Shown one piece after another: positions 22,033 to 33,100 of a stretch of DNA of 64,000 bases. The position numbers were made by a program, and so were the translations under genes. The notes below the pieces were generated by a model. The model was not told the DNA's origin. It did not search any database and saw only the letters and a list, made by a program, of their open reading frames with translations. How positions within the stretch are numbered: the first letter of the stretch is position 1; every line of letters starts with the position of its first letter. This stretch comes from Phoronis australis. Lineage: Eukaryota; Phoronida; Phoronidae. The stretch lies in assembly GCA_002633005.1 (NCBI GenBank), contig NMRA01000118.1:372707-436706 (forward strand), read 5' to 3'.

Positions 22033-22300
22033 TTGAATATGCGCGCACCCAGCCTTTAATATGAGGGGGGAGGCTCGAATCTCTGACAAAGTGGACGTTT
22101 TGCTAACAAAAAAGCGGGAGGACTAAAAAAACGGGATATCACCTTCACTTTCAGTTACACAGGTCTGTGAACTGTGCGTCTGCACTTTTTAAATTTAATG
22201 GACTTTTGTCGGACTTTTTTTCTCCGAGGCGGACCTTTTTACCCACTTCGCCAAATGAGGGAGCTCGTTCGAGCCTCTCGAGCCCCCCCCCCCACCGCTT
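22033..22300 (+). mobile_element. MITE, 'GCACCCAG' family, copy 2
   Basis: The element starts GCGCGCACCCAGCCTTTAAT and contains GGCTCGAATCTCTGAC, AAAAAGCGGGAGGAC, GGTCTGTGAACTGTGCGTCT and TTTACCCACTTCGCCAAATG. It ends in a GAGCCCCCC-like C-run. It is close in sequence to 56536-56792. Copy 2 of the duplication keeps only its right-hand part (from about 26690). Confidence 0.75.
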
Positions 22301-23094
22301 GAAGTAGATGTTTACTTACGCAAGTTAAATTACCCACAGAAAACCATTCCTCGTCAAAACAGCTGAACCGGAAGTCAAAATTGAATACATGCGCAGTGCA
22401 ACTGATAACAAATTACATGTTGCATGTGATTGATGACATGTTTCGGACAACAGTTGTGTAGTAGTGCCTGTGGTGGCACTGTCTTTGTCCCAAATTGATG
22501 GATTTAACTTCAGTCTTCGCAACTTAACAATTTGCTGCAGTGTTTTGTAACTGCAACGAGTGCAACGTAGACCGTCGTAGGCGATATTTTGTTTTAGTGA
22601 GCAACAGAACTCGTAAGACTACTACACTGAGATTGTCCACTTCATTGTCACAGTTTTGTGTTCCAGTTTTCATCATAACCGGAGGTCGCCGTTTCTCAAT
22701 ACCTGGGGTTATCAAACAGTCAAACAGTAGACAGTAGGCCTGTGGCTGTGTACCAGTGCCCGTTGTTTGACTGATCATAGGTGTGTCTGTGCACAAAACT
22801 GCTCATAAGCGATAAGTGATAGGGAAGGTTAGTGCCGATCCCTAGTAACATGTAGCAGACCCAGCCTCCTTGGGTAACGTGAATGCTGGGAGTGAATAAG
22901 TGGAGCGGACAAGTAAAGCAAAAGTAAGTTGCCATGGTAATTTGCGAGAATTTCCTATAGACACCAGCTTACAATGCTTACACGTACCAGGTAGCTGCTA
23001 AGGCCCTCGATCGCCTGAAGAGTGAAGGGCCTTCTCTGAGGGAAAGGTTCTTTGCTTTCTGGGCCAGGTATGCTGCTCCAAAACTCTACTCATC
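22301..23094. other. Non-array part of duplicated segment (copy 1)
   Basis: Unique-looking sequence between the MITE and array block B. It is also present at about 26740-27620. Short frames on the minus strand have no recognised domain. An eight-base dyad (AAGGCCCT / AGGGCCTT) lies near 23000-23035. Confidence 0.4.
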
Positions 23095-24420
23095 ATGGTG
23101 ACTTTTGTGTCCATAGCTGCATCTCCTAAACCCTCAGCAGGATCTTTATTGAATTTAGCAAGTGTATTTATATGAAGTTGACAACAGGCGATGACAACTT
23201 TCGGACAGATCTGACAAACGCTGTATCCCTAGTGGCGATTTCAGTATCTTTCTATTTAAGAAGCAACATGGTCCCGTTTTTGAATATATTCAATGTATTT
23301 TGCACCATCTAATGTCCATTTTTACTGTTTTCTAGTCTGTTTTTGGTGTCGGCCTCTCTATCAACCAGAGCACTCTAAAGTTGATTTTGAAAATTGACAT
23401 TTATATTCCCACTGTGAAGAGGATGGCTGTGGCGCCTCCTAGTGGCCATTTTTTGCATCTATGGCTGTATTTCTCAAATCCTCTGCAGGATCTTTGTTAA
23501 ATTTGGCAAGTGTATTTATTTCAAGTTGGCAACGGACAACGACGCCAAGTGGATGCATCCGACTACTGGTGTGCCTGCCTAGTCGCAATTTTACTTTTTT
23601 TCCTTGTCTTCTGTATCTGTTAGGCATCTGTTAATTAGTCGACAAGTTCGGTTTAAGGATAGATTTGTGAAATTTTTCAAAAAGGTCCGTTTTAAGGAGA
23701 CTCCAATGTCTTCTCATTCTCGCATTGAATTTGATGTTTTCTGTACCACTCACTGACCATTAAAAAAAGTGCATTTTTGACATCGCCCTCTCCATCCACC
23801 ACTTAAAGGATCATTATTAAAATTTGAAGATCTATGTGCGCCTGACGAGAAGACTTAGGCTGGCATTGGTTTTCGGACGTGTTTAACTACTCTGGCATCC
23901 CCTTTTGGCAATTTTATTTTTACGTTTGCCTGCACCAAGTAGTCGTTATTTTAAGTATTTTTGTCATCTGCTTCGGTATTTGTCGATCCACTCAGAGGAT
24001 TGTTATGAAAATTGGCAGATATGCTCCTACTGACAAGAGCATGTCTGCCGTGGATTTTCAAACGGATCTATTAACTGTGATGCCCCCTATTGACATTTTT
24101 ACGACTATCTCCTAAACCCCTTGCAAAACGTTTTTGGAATTTTGCAATTCTTTTCCTATTAACATGACTGCAGATGGACGGATTCGATTACCGCTGTGCT
24201 TTTTACGAGCAGTTTTTTCACATTTGCCGTCGTATCTTAATGGATTTTCGTAAATATGGCAAATAGTTTTGAGAGGCGACGACACCTTCCCAGTTTTGGA
24301 TTGGTTCAATGTATTGTGTGCCATCTAATGGTCATTTTTTATGCTAGAGATAAACACCCCTTGAAGCACACAGTTTCTGGTGCAGACGTGGGCGCATTTT
24401 AACGCTCCTGGTTGGTCTCT
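23095..24420 (-). repeat. 145-base array family, block B (inverted relative to block A)
   Basis: The same family reads on the opposite strand. CCTAGTGGCGATTT lies at about 23228, CTCCTAGTGGCCATT at about 23428, and decayed sites lie near 23578, 23755, 23900, 24087 and 24325. The phrases CATCTCCTAAACCCTCAGCA, GATCTTTATTGAATTTAGCA and TCAAACGGATCTA recur between them. It ends with the shared terminus in the form CATTTTAACGCTCCTGGTTG. It is more decayed than block A. Confidence 0.8.
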
Positions 24421-25269
24421 TTGGATTTAAAAAAATAAGATGCTTGCTTTTTCTTGATAGTGGATTTGCTTTTAGACCCAAGAAATGGATATGGAAAATG
24501 ATAATCTAGTTAAATTTGTATCCTTCCAAAAATGTGACGACTTGATATCTTAGCTTCAATTTGTTGCGCGGCCAAATTTCATTGGTTCATCTGCTAGACT
24601 TACACCTTGCTCTGCAGCATTCTCGATTTATTCCATGACAAGGGCATGTGTTTAAATAATGCATTAATATGATGCATTAATACATTAGGGATGCCATTCA
24701 GCAATTGCCCTTCTCTTACTTGCATTAGTGAAAGTTCATTGTTTTTGTTTAAGATTAAGGGAGTCAGTATTATCCAAGACCCCATTAAAACAATTTTTGC
24801 CATGTTATCACTTATCCTATACCACTGGCTGGCTTTGGTCAAGAAACATTGATTGATGTTTTCACCATCTGTGGTAACCACTGATTCTCATAGATCCAAG
24901 CATAACAGAGTTAAGTTAAAATTTCAGACGCTCTATGTTTTGAAACCAAGTTGTTCTCTTTGTATGTAAATAGCTGCAAGCATTCTGTGCTTCTTGTTTC
25001 AAAATGTGGTAGGGAAATTGACCTATTAATTGACCTGTCGCCAGTATTTTGAATGACGGCTTATCTGACCATTTAGAATCCAGCATTATTGACACACCTT
25101 CGTTTCCAAGCCACCATTTTAGCCGACAAACAACAAGTTGCAGGGTAAAACTTATTGTTTGTTAGTCGACATTACGCAAGGGGGCGGAGCTTGTGATAGG
25201 TCAATTAAATGGCAGTGTACTATTTGGCTTGAACTCTAACCTTTGATAAGAAGACTCTGTTGACTATAT
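24421..25269. other. Right part of duplicated segment, copy 1
   Basis: Mostly unrecognised sequence. Its last part (about 25130-25260) duplicates the region just upstream of the choline kinase start, including a GGGGGCGGAGC box. No choline kinase exon is present in this copy. Confidence 0.5.
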
Positions 25270-25270
25270 N
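25270..25270. other. Single-N contig join
   Basis: One N lies exactly at the boundary between the two copies of the duplicated segment. A one-base gap placed at the end of an overlap is typical of unmerged contigs. Confidence 0.9.
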
Positions 25271-25440
25271 TTGGCAACTTAAGTCTTGCGCTGCAGAGAA
25301 TCACTAAAATGGCGACCGCGAAGAAAAGTAATGCCGTACATACATGTAATAACTCAATTTGCACCTGAAATTTGTGAATATTTAATGCTGTAGGTAAGAG
25401 CATAATCTAAACATTTCCTCAATGATCTAAAATTAAACAA

Positions 25441-26660
25441 GAGCAATGCGGAGCGTTGAAATGTGCCCACGAATGCATTGCACATGGTGTGCTTTCAGAG
25501 TTATTTATTTGTATCATAAAAATGGCCTAGATGGCACAAAACATACAATCCATCCAAAAACAAGAAAATGCCATATTTCATAAAAATCTGTCAATGAACT
25601 TCAGAGAAAGAAAGGAAAATGGAATAAAATGAAATTGCCACTAGTGGGCACAGTGTCCGTTGGATCAGCTTGAAAGTCGTCATCGTCTGTTACCTTCATA
25701 TAAATACACTTACTAAATTTAATAAAGATCCTGCAGTGGGTTTAGGAGATACAACTATGGACGCAAAATAAAACTACCACTAGGAGGCGCAACAGTAGTC
25801 AGAGTAGTCAGTCACCATCATCAAAGGTCGCCTTCACACTGAGAACATATATGCCAATTTTCAAATGATTTTGTTGATACAGGGGTGGACACTAAAAACA
25901 AGATTTGAAAACATCAAAAATGGCCACTAGGTGGTGCAAAATACCTCGATTTCATCCAAAAACAGGAAGATAGCGTCATCACACTAAAAGATGCATATAT
26001 TTAAAATTTTACAAAAATCTGTTGAGGACCTTTGAAGATACTGAGTTAAACATAAAAAACTATAATTGCCACTAGGGGGCACAGCAGTATTCAGATCTGC
26101 CCGAAAGTTGTCATCATCCGTAGTCAATATCATATAAATACACTTCCTAAATTAAGTAAAGATCCTGCGAACGGTTTAGGAGATACAGCCATAGACGAAA
26201 CAAAAACAAAACTGCCGCTAGGAGGCGCCACAGAAGTTGAAATTGACGGAAAATCATCGTCAACTGTCTTCTTCATAAGCACATACATGTTAATTTTCAC
26301 AATCATCCTTTGAGCGGTTTGGTTGATAGACAGGTGGATGCAAAAAAACAGACTCAAAAACAGTAAAAATGGCCACTAGGTGGCGCAAACTACGTCGAAT
26401 CCACCCGGAATTGGAAGGATAGCATCATCTCACTAATAGGTGCGTACATACTAAATTTCATGAAAATCCGTTCAGGACTTTTGAAGATACAAAGGTAAGC
26501 GTAAAAAAATAAAATTGCCACTAGGGGGCACACCGGTAGTCGGATCCATCCGAAAGTTCGCTCACGCCGATGGAACATATGTGCCAAATTTCATGAATGT
26601 ATGTCAAAGGGTTTTGGAGATAGAGCAGCAGACGCCGGACGGACGCCGCCCGGACGGCAT
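25441..26660 (+). repeat. Array block A, copy 2
   Basis: Site words lie at 25638, 25777, 25924, 26069, 26215, 26373 and 26518, matching the seven sites of copy 1 one for one. A 13-base insertion before 26373 changes one interval to 158. Sites 26069, 26373 and 26518 match the CTCF core fully. Confidence 0.9.
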
Positions 26661-26689
26661 AATGTGTCCACATACAAATATGACTACCC

Positions 26690-26745
26690 ACTTCGCCAAA
26701 TGAGGGAGCTCGTTCGAGCCTCTCGAGGGTGTGCGCTTGTTGTAA
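26690..26745 (+). mobile_element. Truncated right end of the 'GCACCCAG' MITE (copy 2)
   Basis: ACCCACTTCGCCAAATGAGG and the GAGCTCGTTCGAGCCTCTCG palindromic block remain, directly fused to the block A tail (AATATGACT). The MITE left half is deleted. Confidence 0.7.
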
Positions 26746-27620
26746 CAGCTTGAAGTAGATGTTTACTTACGCAAGTTAAATTACCCACAGAAAACCATTC
26801 CTCGTCAAAACAGCTGAACCGGAAGTCACAATTGAATACATGCGCAGTGCAACTGATAACAAAATTACATGTTGCATGTGATTGATGACATGTTTCGGAC
26901 AACAGTTGGGTAGTAGTGCCTGTGGTGGCACTGTCTTTGTCCCAAATTGATGGATTTAACTTCAGTCTTCGCCTTGTACTTAACAATTTGCTGCAGTGTT
27001 TTGTAACTGATTCTCGTTCAACTCAACTGCGACCGACTTGTCATACGTATCCAACTGCAACGAGTGCAACGTAGACCGTCGTACTGTAGGCGATATTTTG
27101 TTTTAGTGAGCAACAGAACTCGTAGGACTACTAGTACACTGAAATTGTCCACTTCATTGTCACAGTTTTGTGTTCCAGTTTTCATCATAACCGGAGGTCG
27201 CCGTTTCTCAATACCTGGGGTTATCAAACAGTCAAACAGTAGACAGTAGGCCTGTGGCTGTGTACCAGTGCCCGTTTGACTGATCATAGGTGTTTCTGTG
27301 CACAAAACTTTGAATAAGGTACTGCTCATAAGCGATAAGTGATAGGGAAGGTTAGTGCCGATCCCTAGTAGCATGTAGCAGACCCAGCCTCCTTGGGTAA
27401 CGTGAATGCTGGCAGTGAATAAGTGGAGCGGACAAGTAAAGCAAAAGTAAGTTGCCATGGTAATTTGCGAGAATTTCCTATAGACACCAGCTTACAATGC
27501 TTACATGTACCAGGTAGCTGCTAAGGCCCTCGATCGCCTGAAGAGTGAAGGGCCTTCTCTGAGGGAAAGGTTCTTTGCTTTCTGGGCCGGGTATGCTGCT
27601 CCAAAACTCTACTCATCATG
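26746..27620. other. Non-array part of duplicated segment (copy 2)
   Basis: Counterpart of 22301-23094 with a few small insertions. No gene was recognised. Confidence 0.4.
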
Positions 27621-29010
27621 GTGACTCTTTTGTGTCCATGGCTGCATCTCCTAAACCCTCAGCAGGATCTTTATTGAATTTAGTAAGTGTATTTATAAAT
27701 ATGAAGTTGACAACAGGCGATGATGACTTTCGGACAGATCTGACAAACGTGGTATCCCTAGTGGCGATTTCATTTTTTTTCAATTTCTTTTCTCTGAAGT
27801 TCCTTGACGGATTTAATTATGATATTTGGCAAGTATCTTTCTATTTAAGAAGCAACATGGTCCCGTTTTTGAATATATTCAATGTATTTTGCACCATCTA
27901 GTGTCCATTTTTACTGTTTTCTAGTCTGTTTTTGGTGTCGGCCTCTCTATCAACCAGAGCACTCTAAAGTTGATTTTGAAAATTGACATTTATATTCCCA
28001 CTGTGAAGAGGACGGCTGTGGCGCCTCCTAGTGGCCATTTTTGCATCTATGGCTGTATTTCTCAAATCCTCTGCAGGATCTTTGTTAAATTTGGCAAGTG
28101 TATTTATTTCAAGTTAGCAACGGACAACGACGCCAAGTGGATGCATCCGACTACTGGTGTGCCTGCCTAGTCGCAATTTTACTTTTTTTCCTTGTCTTCT
28201 TTATCTGTTAGGCATCTGTTAATTAGTCGACAAGTTCGGTTTAAGGATAGATTTGTGAAATTTTTCAAAAAGGTCTGTTTTAAGGAGACTCCAATGTCTT
28301 CTCATTCTCGCATTGAATTTGATGTTTTCTGTACCACTCACTGACCATTAAAAAAAGTGCATTTTTGACATCGCCCTCTCCATCCACCACTTAAAGGATC
28401 ATTATTAAAATTTGAAGATTTATGTGCGCCTGATGAGAAGACTTAGGCTGGCATTGGTTTTTGGACGTGTTTAACTACTCTGGCACCCCCTTGTGGCAAT
28501 TTTATTTTTACGTTTGCCTGCACCAAGTAGTCGCTATTTTAAGTATTTTTGTCATCTGCTTCGGTATTTGTCGATCCACACAGAGGATTGTTACATGAAA
28601 ATTGGCAGATATGATCCTACTGACAAGAGCATGTCTGCCGTGGATTTTCAAACGGATCTATCAACTGTGATGCCCCCTATTGACATTTTTACGACTATCT
28701 CCTAAACCCCTTGCAAAACGTTTTTGGAATTTTGCAATTCTTTTCCTATTAACATGACTGCAGATGGACGGATTCGATTACCGCTGTGCTTTTTACGAGC
28801 AGTTTTTTTACATTTGCCGTCGTATCTTAATGGATTTTCGTAAATATGGCAAATAGTTTTGAGAGGCGACGACACCTTCCCAGTTTTGGATTGGTTCAAT
28901 GTATTGTGTGCCATCTAATGGTCATTTTTTATGCTAGAGATAAACACCCCTTGAAGCACACAGTTTCTGGTGCAGACGTGGGCGCATTTTAAGGCTCCTG
29001 GTTGGTCTCT
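27621..29010 (-). repeat. Array block B, copy 2
   Basis: Counterpart of 23095-24420. CCCTAGTGGCGATTT lies at about 27766 and CTCCTAGTGGCCATT at about 28026, followed by the decayed sites. It carries extra sequence near 27775-27840 (TTTCTCTGAAGTTCCTTGAC) that is missing from copy 1, so copy 1 has lost part of one monomer. Confidence 0.8.
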
Positions 29011-29779
29011 TTGGATTTAAAAAAATAAGATGCTTGCTTTTTCCTGACAGTGGATTTGCTTTTAGACCCGAGAAATGGATATGGAAAATGATAATCTAGT
29101 TAAATTTGTATCCTTCTAAAAATGTGACGACTTGATGTCTTGGCTTCAATTTGTTGCGCAGCCAAATTTCATTGGTTGATCTGCTAGACTTACACCTTGC
29201 TCTGCAGCATTCTCGATTTATTTCGTGACAAGGGCATGTGTTTAAATAATGCATTGATATGATGCATTAATACATTAGTGATGCCATTCAGCAATTGCCC
29301 TTCTCTTTCTTGCATTAGTGAAAGTTCATTGTTTTTGTTTAAGATTAAGGGAGTCAGTATTACCCAAGACCCCATTAAAACAATTTTTGCCATGTTATCA
29401 CTTATCCTATACCACTGGCTGGCTTTGGTCAAGAAACATTGATTGATGTTTTCACCATCTGTGGTAACCACTGAGTCTCATAGATCCAAGCATAACAGAG
29501 TTAAGTTAAAATTTCAGACGCTCTATGTTTTGAAACTTAAAGGGAAAACCAAGTTGTTCTCTTTGTATGTAAATAGCTGCAAGCATTCTGTGCTTCTTGT
29601 TTCAAAATGTGGTAGGGAAATTGACCTATTAATTGACCTGTCGCCAGTATTTTGAATGACGGCTTATCTGACCATTTAGAATCCAGCATTATTGACACAC
29701 CTTCGTTTCCAAGCCACCATTTTAGCCGACAAACAACAAGTTGCAGGGTAAAACTTATTGTTTGTTAGTCGACATTACG

Positions 29780-29810
29780 CAAGGGGGCGGAGCTTGTGAT
29801 AGGTCAATTA
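29780..29810 (+). promoter_or_regulatory. Candidate GC box upstream of choline kinase
   Basis: GGGGGCGGAGC at about 29784 sits about 200 bases upstream of the choline kinase start codon in otherwise AT-rich sequence, a plausible Sp/KLF-type site. The same box occurs in the duplicated copy at about 25180. Confidence 0.35.
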
Positions 29811-29993
29811 AATGGCAGTGTACTATTTGGCTTGAACTCTAACCTTTGATAAGAAGACTCTGTTGACTATATATTACCAGCAAGTTTTCTAAGGTGCCCT
29901 TGTAGGAAGTTTATGTAAACAATAAGATAGTCATAGGTGGCATCTTTCTTCTAGGTGAGTCTGAAGTTGTAGAGTGTAATTGAGAGGACTGAG

Positions 29994-30160
29994 ATGATGC
30001 AATCAGGGGATGATTCTGCCAGTAGCAAGAGTGTTCTTGGTGGATTGGACAATGCACACAGAAATGATATGAAGTCAAAGGGACTTAAATTTTGTCAAGA
30101 CTTCCTCGGCGGGGCGTGGAAAGATGCCGCTTATGGTGACATAAAGATAGAACCTATAAG
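29994..30160 (+). CDS. CHKA/CHKB: Choline kinase exon 1
   Basis: Encodes residues 1-55 plus two bases: a Ser/Asp-rich head, then LKFCQDFLGGAWKDA, matching the family's 'C-EFLPGAW' N-terminal helix. The donor is AG|GTAATG. A TTTCTTCTAG acceptor-like sequence ends at 29954, so a separate upstream 5' UTR exon is possible. Confidence 0.93.
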
Positions 30161-33100
30161 GTAATGTTACTTAGCATGGGCGTTTAGTTGTGTCCTTCAA
30201 AGGCAACGAAAGGTTGAACATGGCATTTTTTTAGATGTCCCAATGTGATTGGAGATTGCCATTCATTTCCTGGGGCTCACTTAAGTTCTAATTTTTGCTT
30301 ACTGAACACCAGTGCTTTTCTTAATTAGCCAAATTGGTAACTCTTGCTTCGCACCACACTACCTAACACCTTTTATTTTGTAATTTGCACTTAAGACTTG
30401 GCTGCAAGCATGTTTGTGATTGTTTAATAGGTCACTTAAGAAAGATAAGCAAACCAGATCAATCTGGTTCAGTGGACTTTGACAGATGGTGTTGCTACAC
30501 CTACACTATAGTCCTGTAAGCATAGCATGCAATTCAGTCATGGTGTTAAAGGAAATGAGGCATTAGCAGACACTGAACCATGGCATTTGACAATTTCAAT
30601 AAATTTTACTTGTGCTTCATGTTGATAAGATGTGCATCTCCTATTTGTTGTAAAAACACAGAGACAATATGAGAATGGGTGCTGAGACCCCTCAAGTGTG
30701 TTAATTTGACAACTGGAAAATTACATGGAGGCGCTATACTACTCACTGTTTTTCTTTGAAAAGTTCCCTAAAAGTTGCTATTATAAAACAATATTCAGGT
30801 GTCAAAAAAACAACAGCAACATCGTCATGTTCTTAACCTGTGCTCTAATGGTCACACTTTTTCACAGGCTGAAATTACCCCTATATGATAAGTAACCATG
30901 AATAGCCAAGTCTAAAATCACTTACCATCTGAGTAATGTAGAAGTTTAGACCAATTTTATACGTATTTGTCATACACTTTTAACAATACATTCAAACCCT
31001 CCCTCAAAAATTAATCTCTGGATGGGATGGTCGCCAATCAGTCAGCTGGAAACCCTGTTCCTTCTGTAATTGAAAGTTACATAAAGTTCATCTTTAAAGG
31101 TGGTATTTCTTAACACCACAGGATTCAAAATAATGCCAGTACTCAGAAGCTTTTTGCACACCCAAAACTATCTTGTGTTTGATAACCTGGAATGTAATGC
31201 CAACAAAATACAGAGGTTTGCAGGTATATCAAAACTGAAAGCTAAAGCCACTACCTATTGACAGTCTAGAGTAAAAAATCACAAGCCCGAGGTCGGGGTA
31301 AAGAGACTTGAGTTTCACAACGCAAGGATGACAACACGGAAACAACTAAAAGGAAGCGATTACGAGGACAATTTGACTTGAGAATCTGGCACAACGTAGC
31401 GCCATGGCTGATGACATGTCGAAACACATCCTGAGAACACCCCTTCCTCCAACCTGCTTGAAGGATCATTATTGAAATTTAGGGATGTGTTCCTGAGGTT
31501 GATTTTTGGACGTGTTCAACTACTCAGGCACCTGCTTGTGGCAATTTTATTTTTTGCGTTCACGGCTGTATCTCCTTTACCCTTTAGAAGATTGTTCTGA
31601 AATTTAGCAGATGTGTTCCTACGGAGATGGCAATAGGTGACAGCCAACTACAGCTGTGCTCCCTTGGGGCAAGTTTTTCCTTGACGCTTTTTCATGAAAT
31701 TTGGCAGATAGTTTTGAGAGTCGACGACACCTTCCCATTTATTGATGGGCTCAATTTATTCTGTGCTATCTAATTGCCATCTTTTATGCTAGAACTAAGC
31801 ACCCCTAGAAGCACACTGTTTGCGGTGCATTTCAATGCCCCGCATTGCTCTTTTTCTGCAGGTTATTAAGTAAAAATGTTTTATTTATGCTGCCCTCCAG
31901 TTTGTATGTTCATGTTTATTCATAAGCATGCTGTTGCTCAGCATCAGACTTCAACAAGTGAATGCTGACATGTCAAGTGAATGCTCACATGTACAGTTAA
32001 ATGTTAAAGAGATGAAAACACTCTGAGGAGTGACTCTTGGGAAATTGACTGGAAAAATAAGAATGACGACAGAGAGGTATTAACGCAATTCAAGACAATG
32101 ACACCACCCAACCAATTGTTCAAACTTTCTGAGAAACTAGTTTAGGACACGAAGCATTGCTGATATCCAAATCAATACCCCTCTCAGTTATTTTGTTGCA
32201 GTTGTCGTAAGAAATCTTTTGTCTTACTCTCTCTAGTGGCGGTACCTCCAATTACCTGTATGTGTGCTCACTTCGCGACAACATTCAATTACTGAATGGT
32301 GAACCACGCCGTGTCATCATACGCTTCTATGGTCAAATGACAGAAGGCAACCACCACATGGTGCTAAAGGAGGCGGTGGTGTTTGCTATGCTCGCTGAGA
32401 GGAACATTGGGCCTAACTTGTATGGGATCTTTCGTGGTGGACGTGTAGAGGAGTATATTCCTGTAATTGTTATCCCAGATTTCACTAGATGTCATAATTG
32501 TAAAAGCAGTGGTTCTTACACAATGGTCCTTTTCTAGAGAGCTTGTCGAGGTCACGTGCGCAATGCATTCTTGAGTGGATAAGAGGCCAAGGCAAAACGT
32601 TAATATGGCTGGCATTGGACAAGAAAAGTACATTGATTTCTCGAATGCCTTTGTTTGTTGTTTATTCTGTTGTTGCTCTTTTTCGCAGGCCACAACTGTA
32701 GGAGATATAGATTTTAAATCCAATTAAAATTTTCAAAAAATTGATGGGCTTGCTATGGTAAAAAATCAATATTTATGCATGTCTGAAGTACTGGAGCGGT
32801 CTGTACCTAATTGCCGATTTACATTTTGTGTAATCCTCACTCATTACAAACCTAAATGGAAAGTAGGTGATGTCAACTTCAGTATCATATCGACAAAACA
32901 AAACTATTGATGAAATGAGGAGTACACCAGCTTGGATGTCCAAAGTTCCCTGACAGTCATGGAAATTATGCGTAGTTATGCTCCCAGCATTAGAGTTTCT
33001 TTTCTTTCCCATTTAAGGCCATAAATTGTCAAAATTATCCTCTGTTTCAAAAACCTATAACTAGTGTTGTGCTGTGGAAAGAGGAGCAGTGGATGTGATG

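Larger units (their letters stand above)
20221..25269 (+). repeat. Tandem segmental duplicate, copy 1
   Basis: Nearly the whole segment recurs at 25271-29872 with only scattered substitutions and small indels. The first bases (TTGGCAACTYAAGTCTTGCG) and the last (TGTTGACTATAT) are shared. The only large difference is about 610 bases present here (about 21621-22231) and missing from copy 2. Confidence 0.95.
25271..29872 (+). repeat. Tandem segmental duplicate, copy 2
   Basis: This copy repeats 20221-25269 in the same order and orientation, 4602 bases long. It lacks about 610 bases at the point corresponding to 21621-22231 and has small insertions elsewhere, for example near 26335, 27010 and 27780. 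It runs into the choline kinase 5' region without a break. Confidence 0.95.

Noticed and set aside
20221-29872. True recent tandem gene-region duplication
   Set aside because: Considered, but the single N exactly at the join and allele-like differences favour an assembly artefact. It is kept as a testable finding.
32463-32537. Extension of choline kinase exon 2 past 32462
   Set aside because: The frame stays open past the GTAATT donor, but the protein matches the family only up to EEYIP, and exon 3 continues it in phase.
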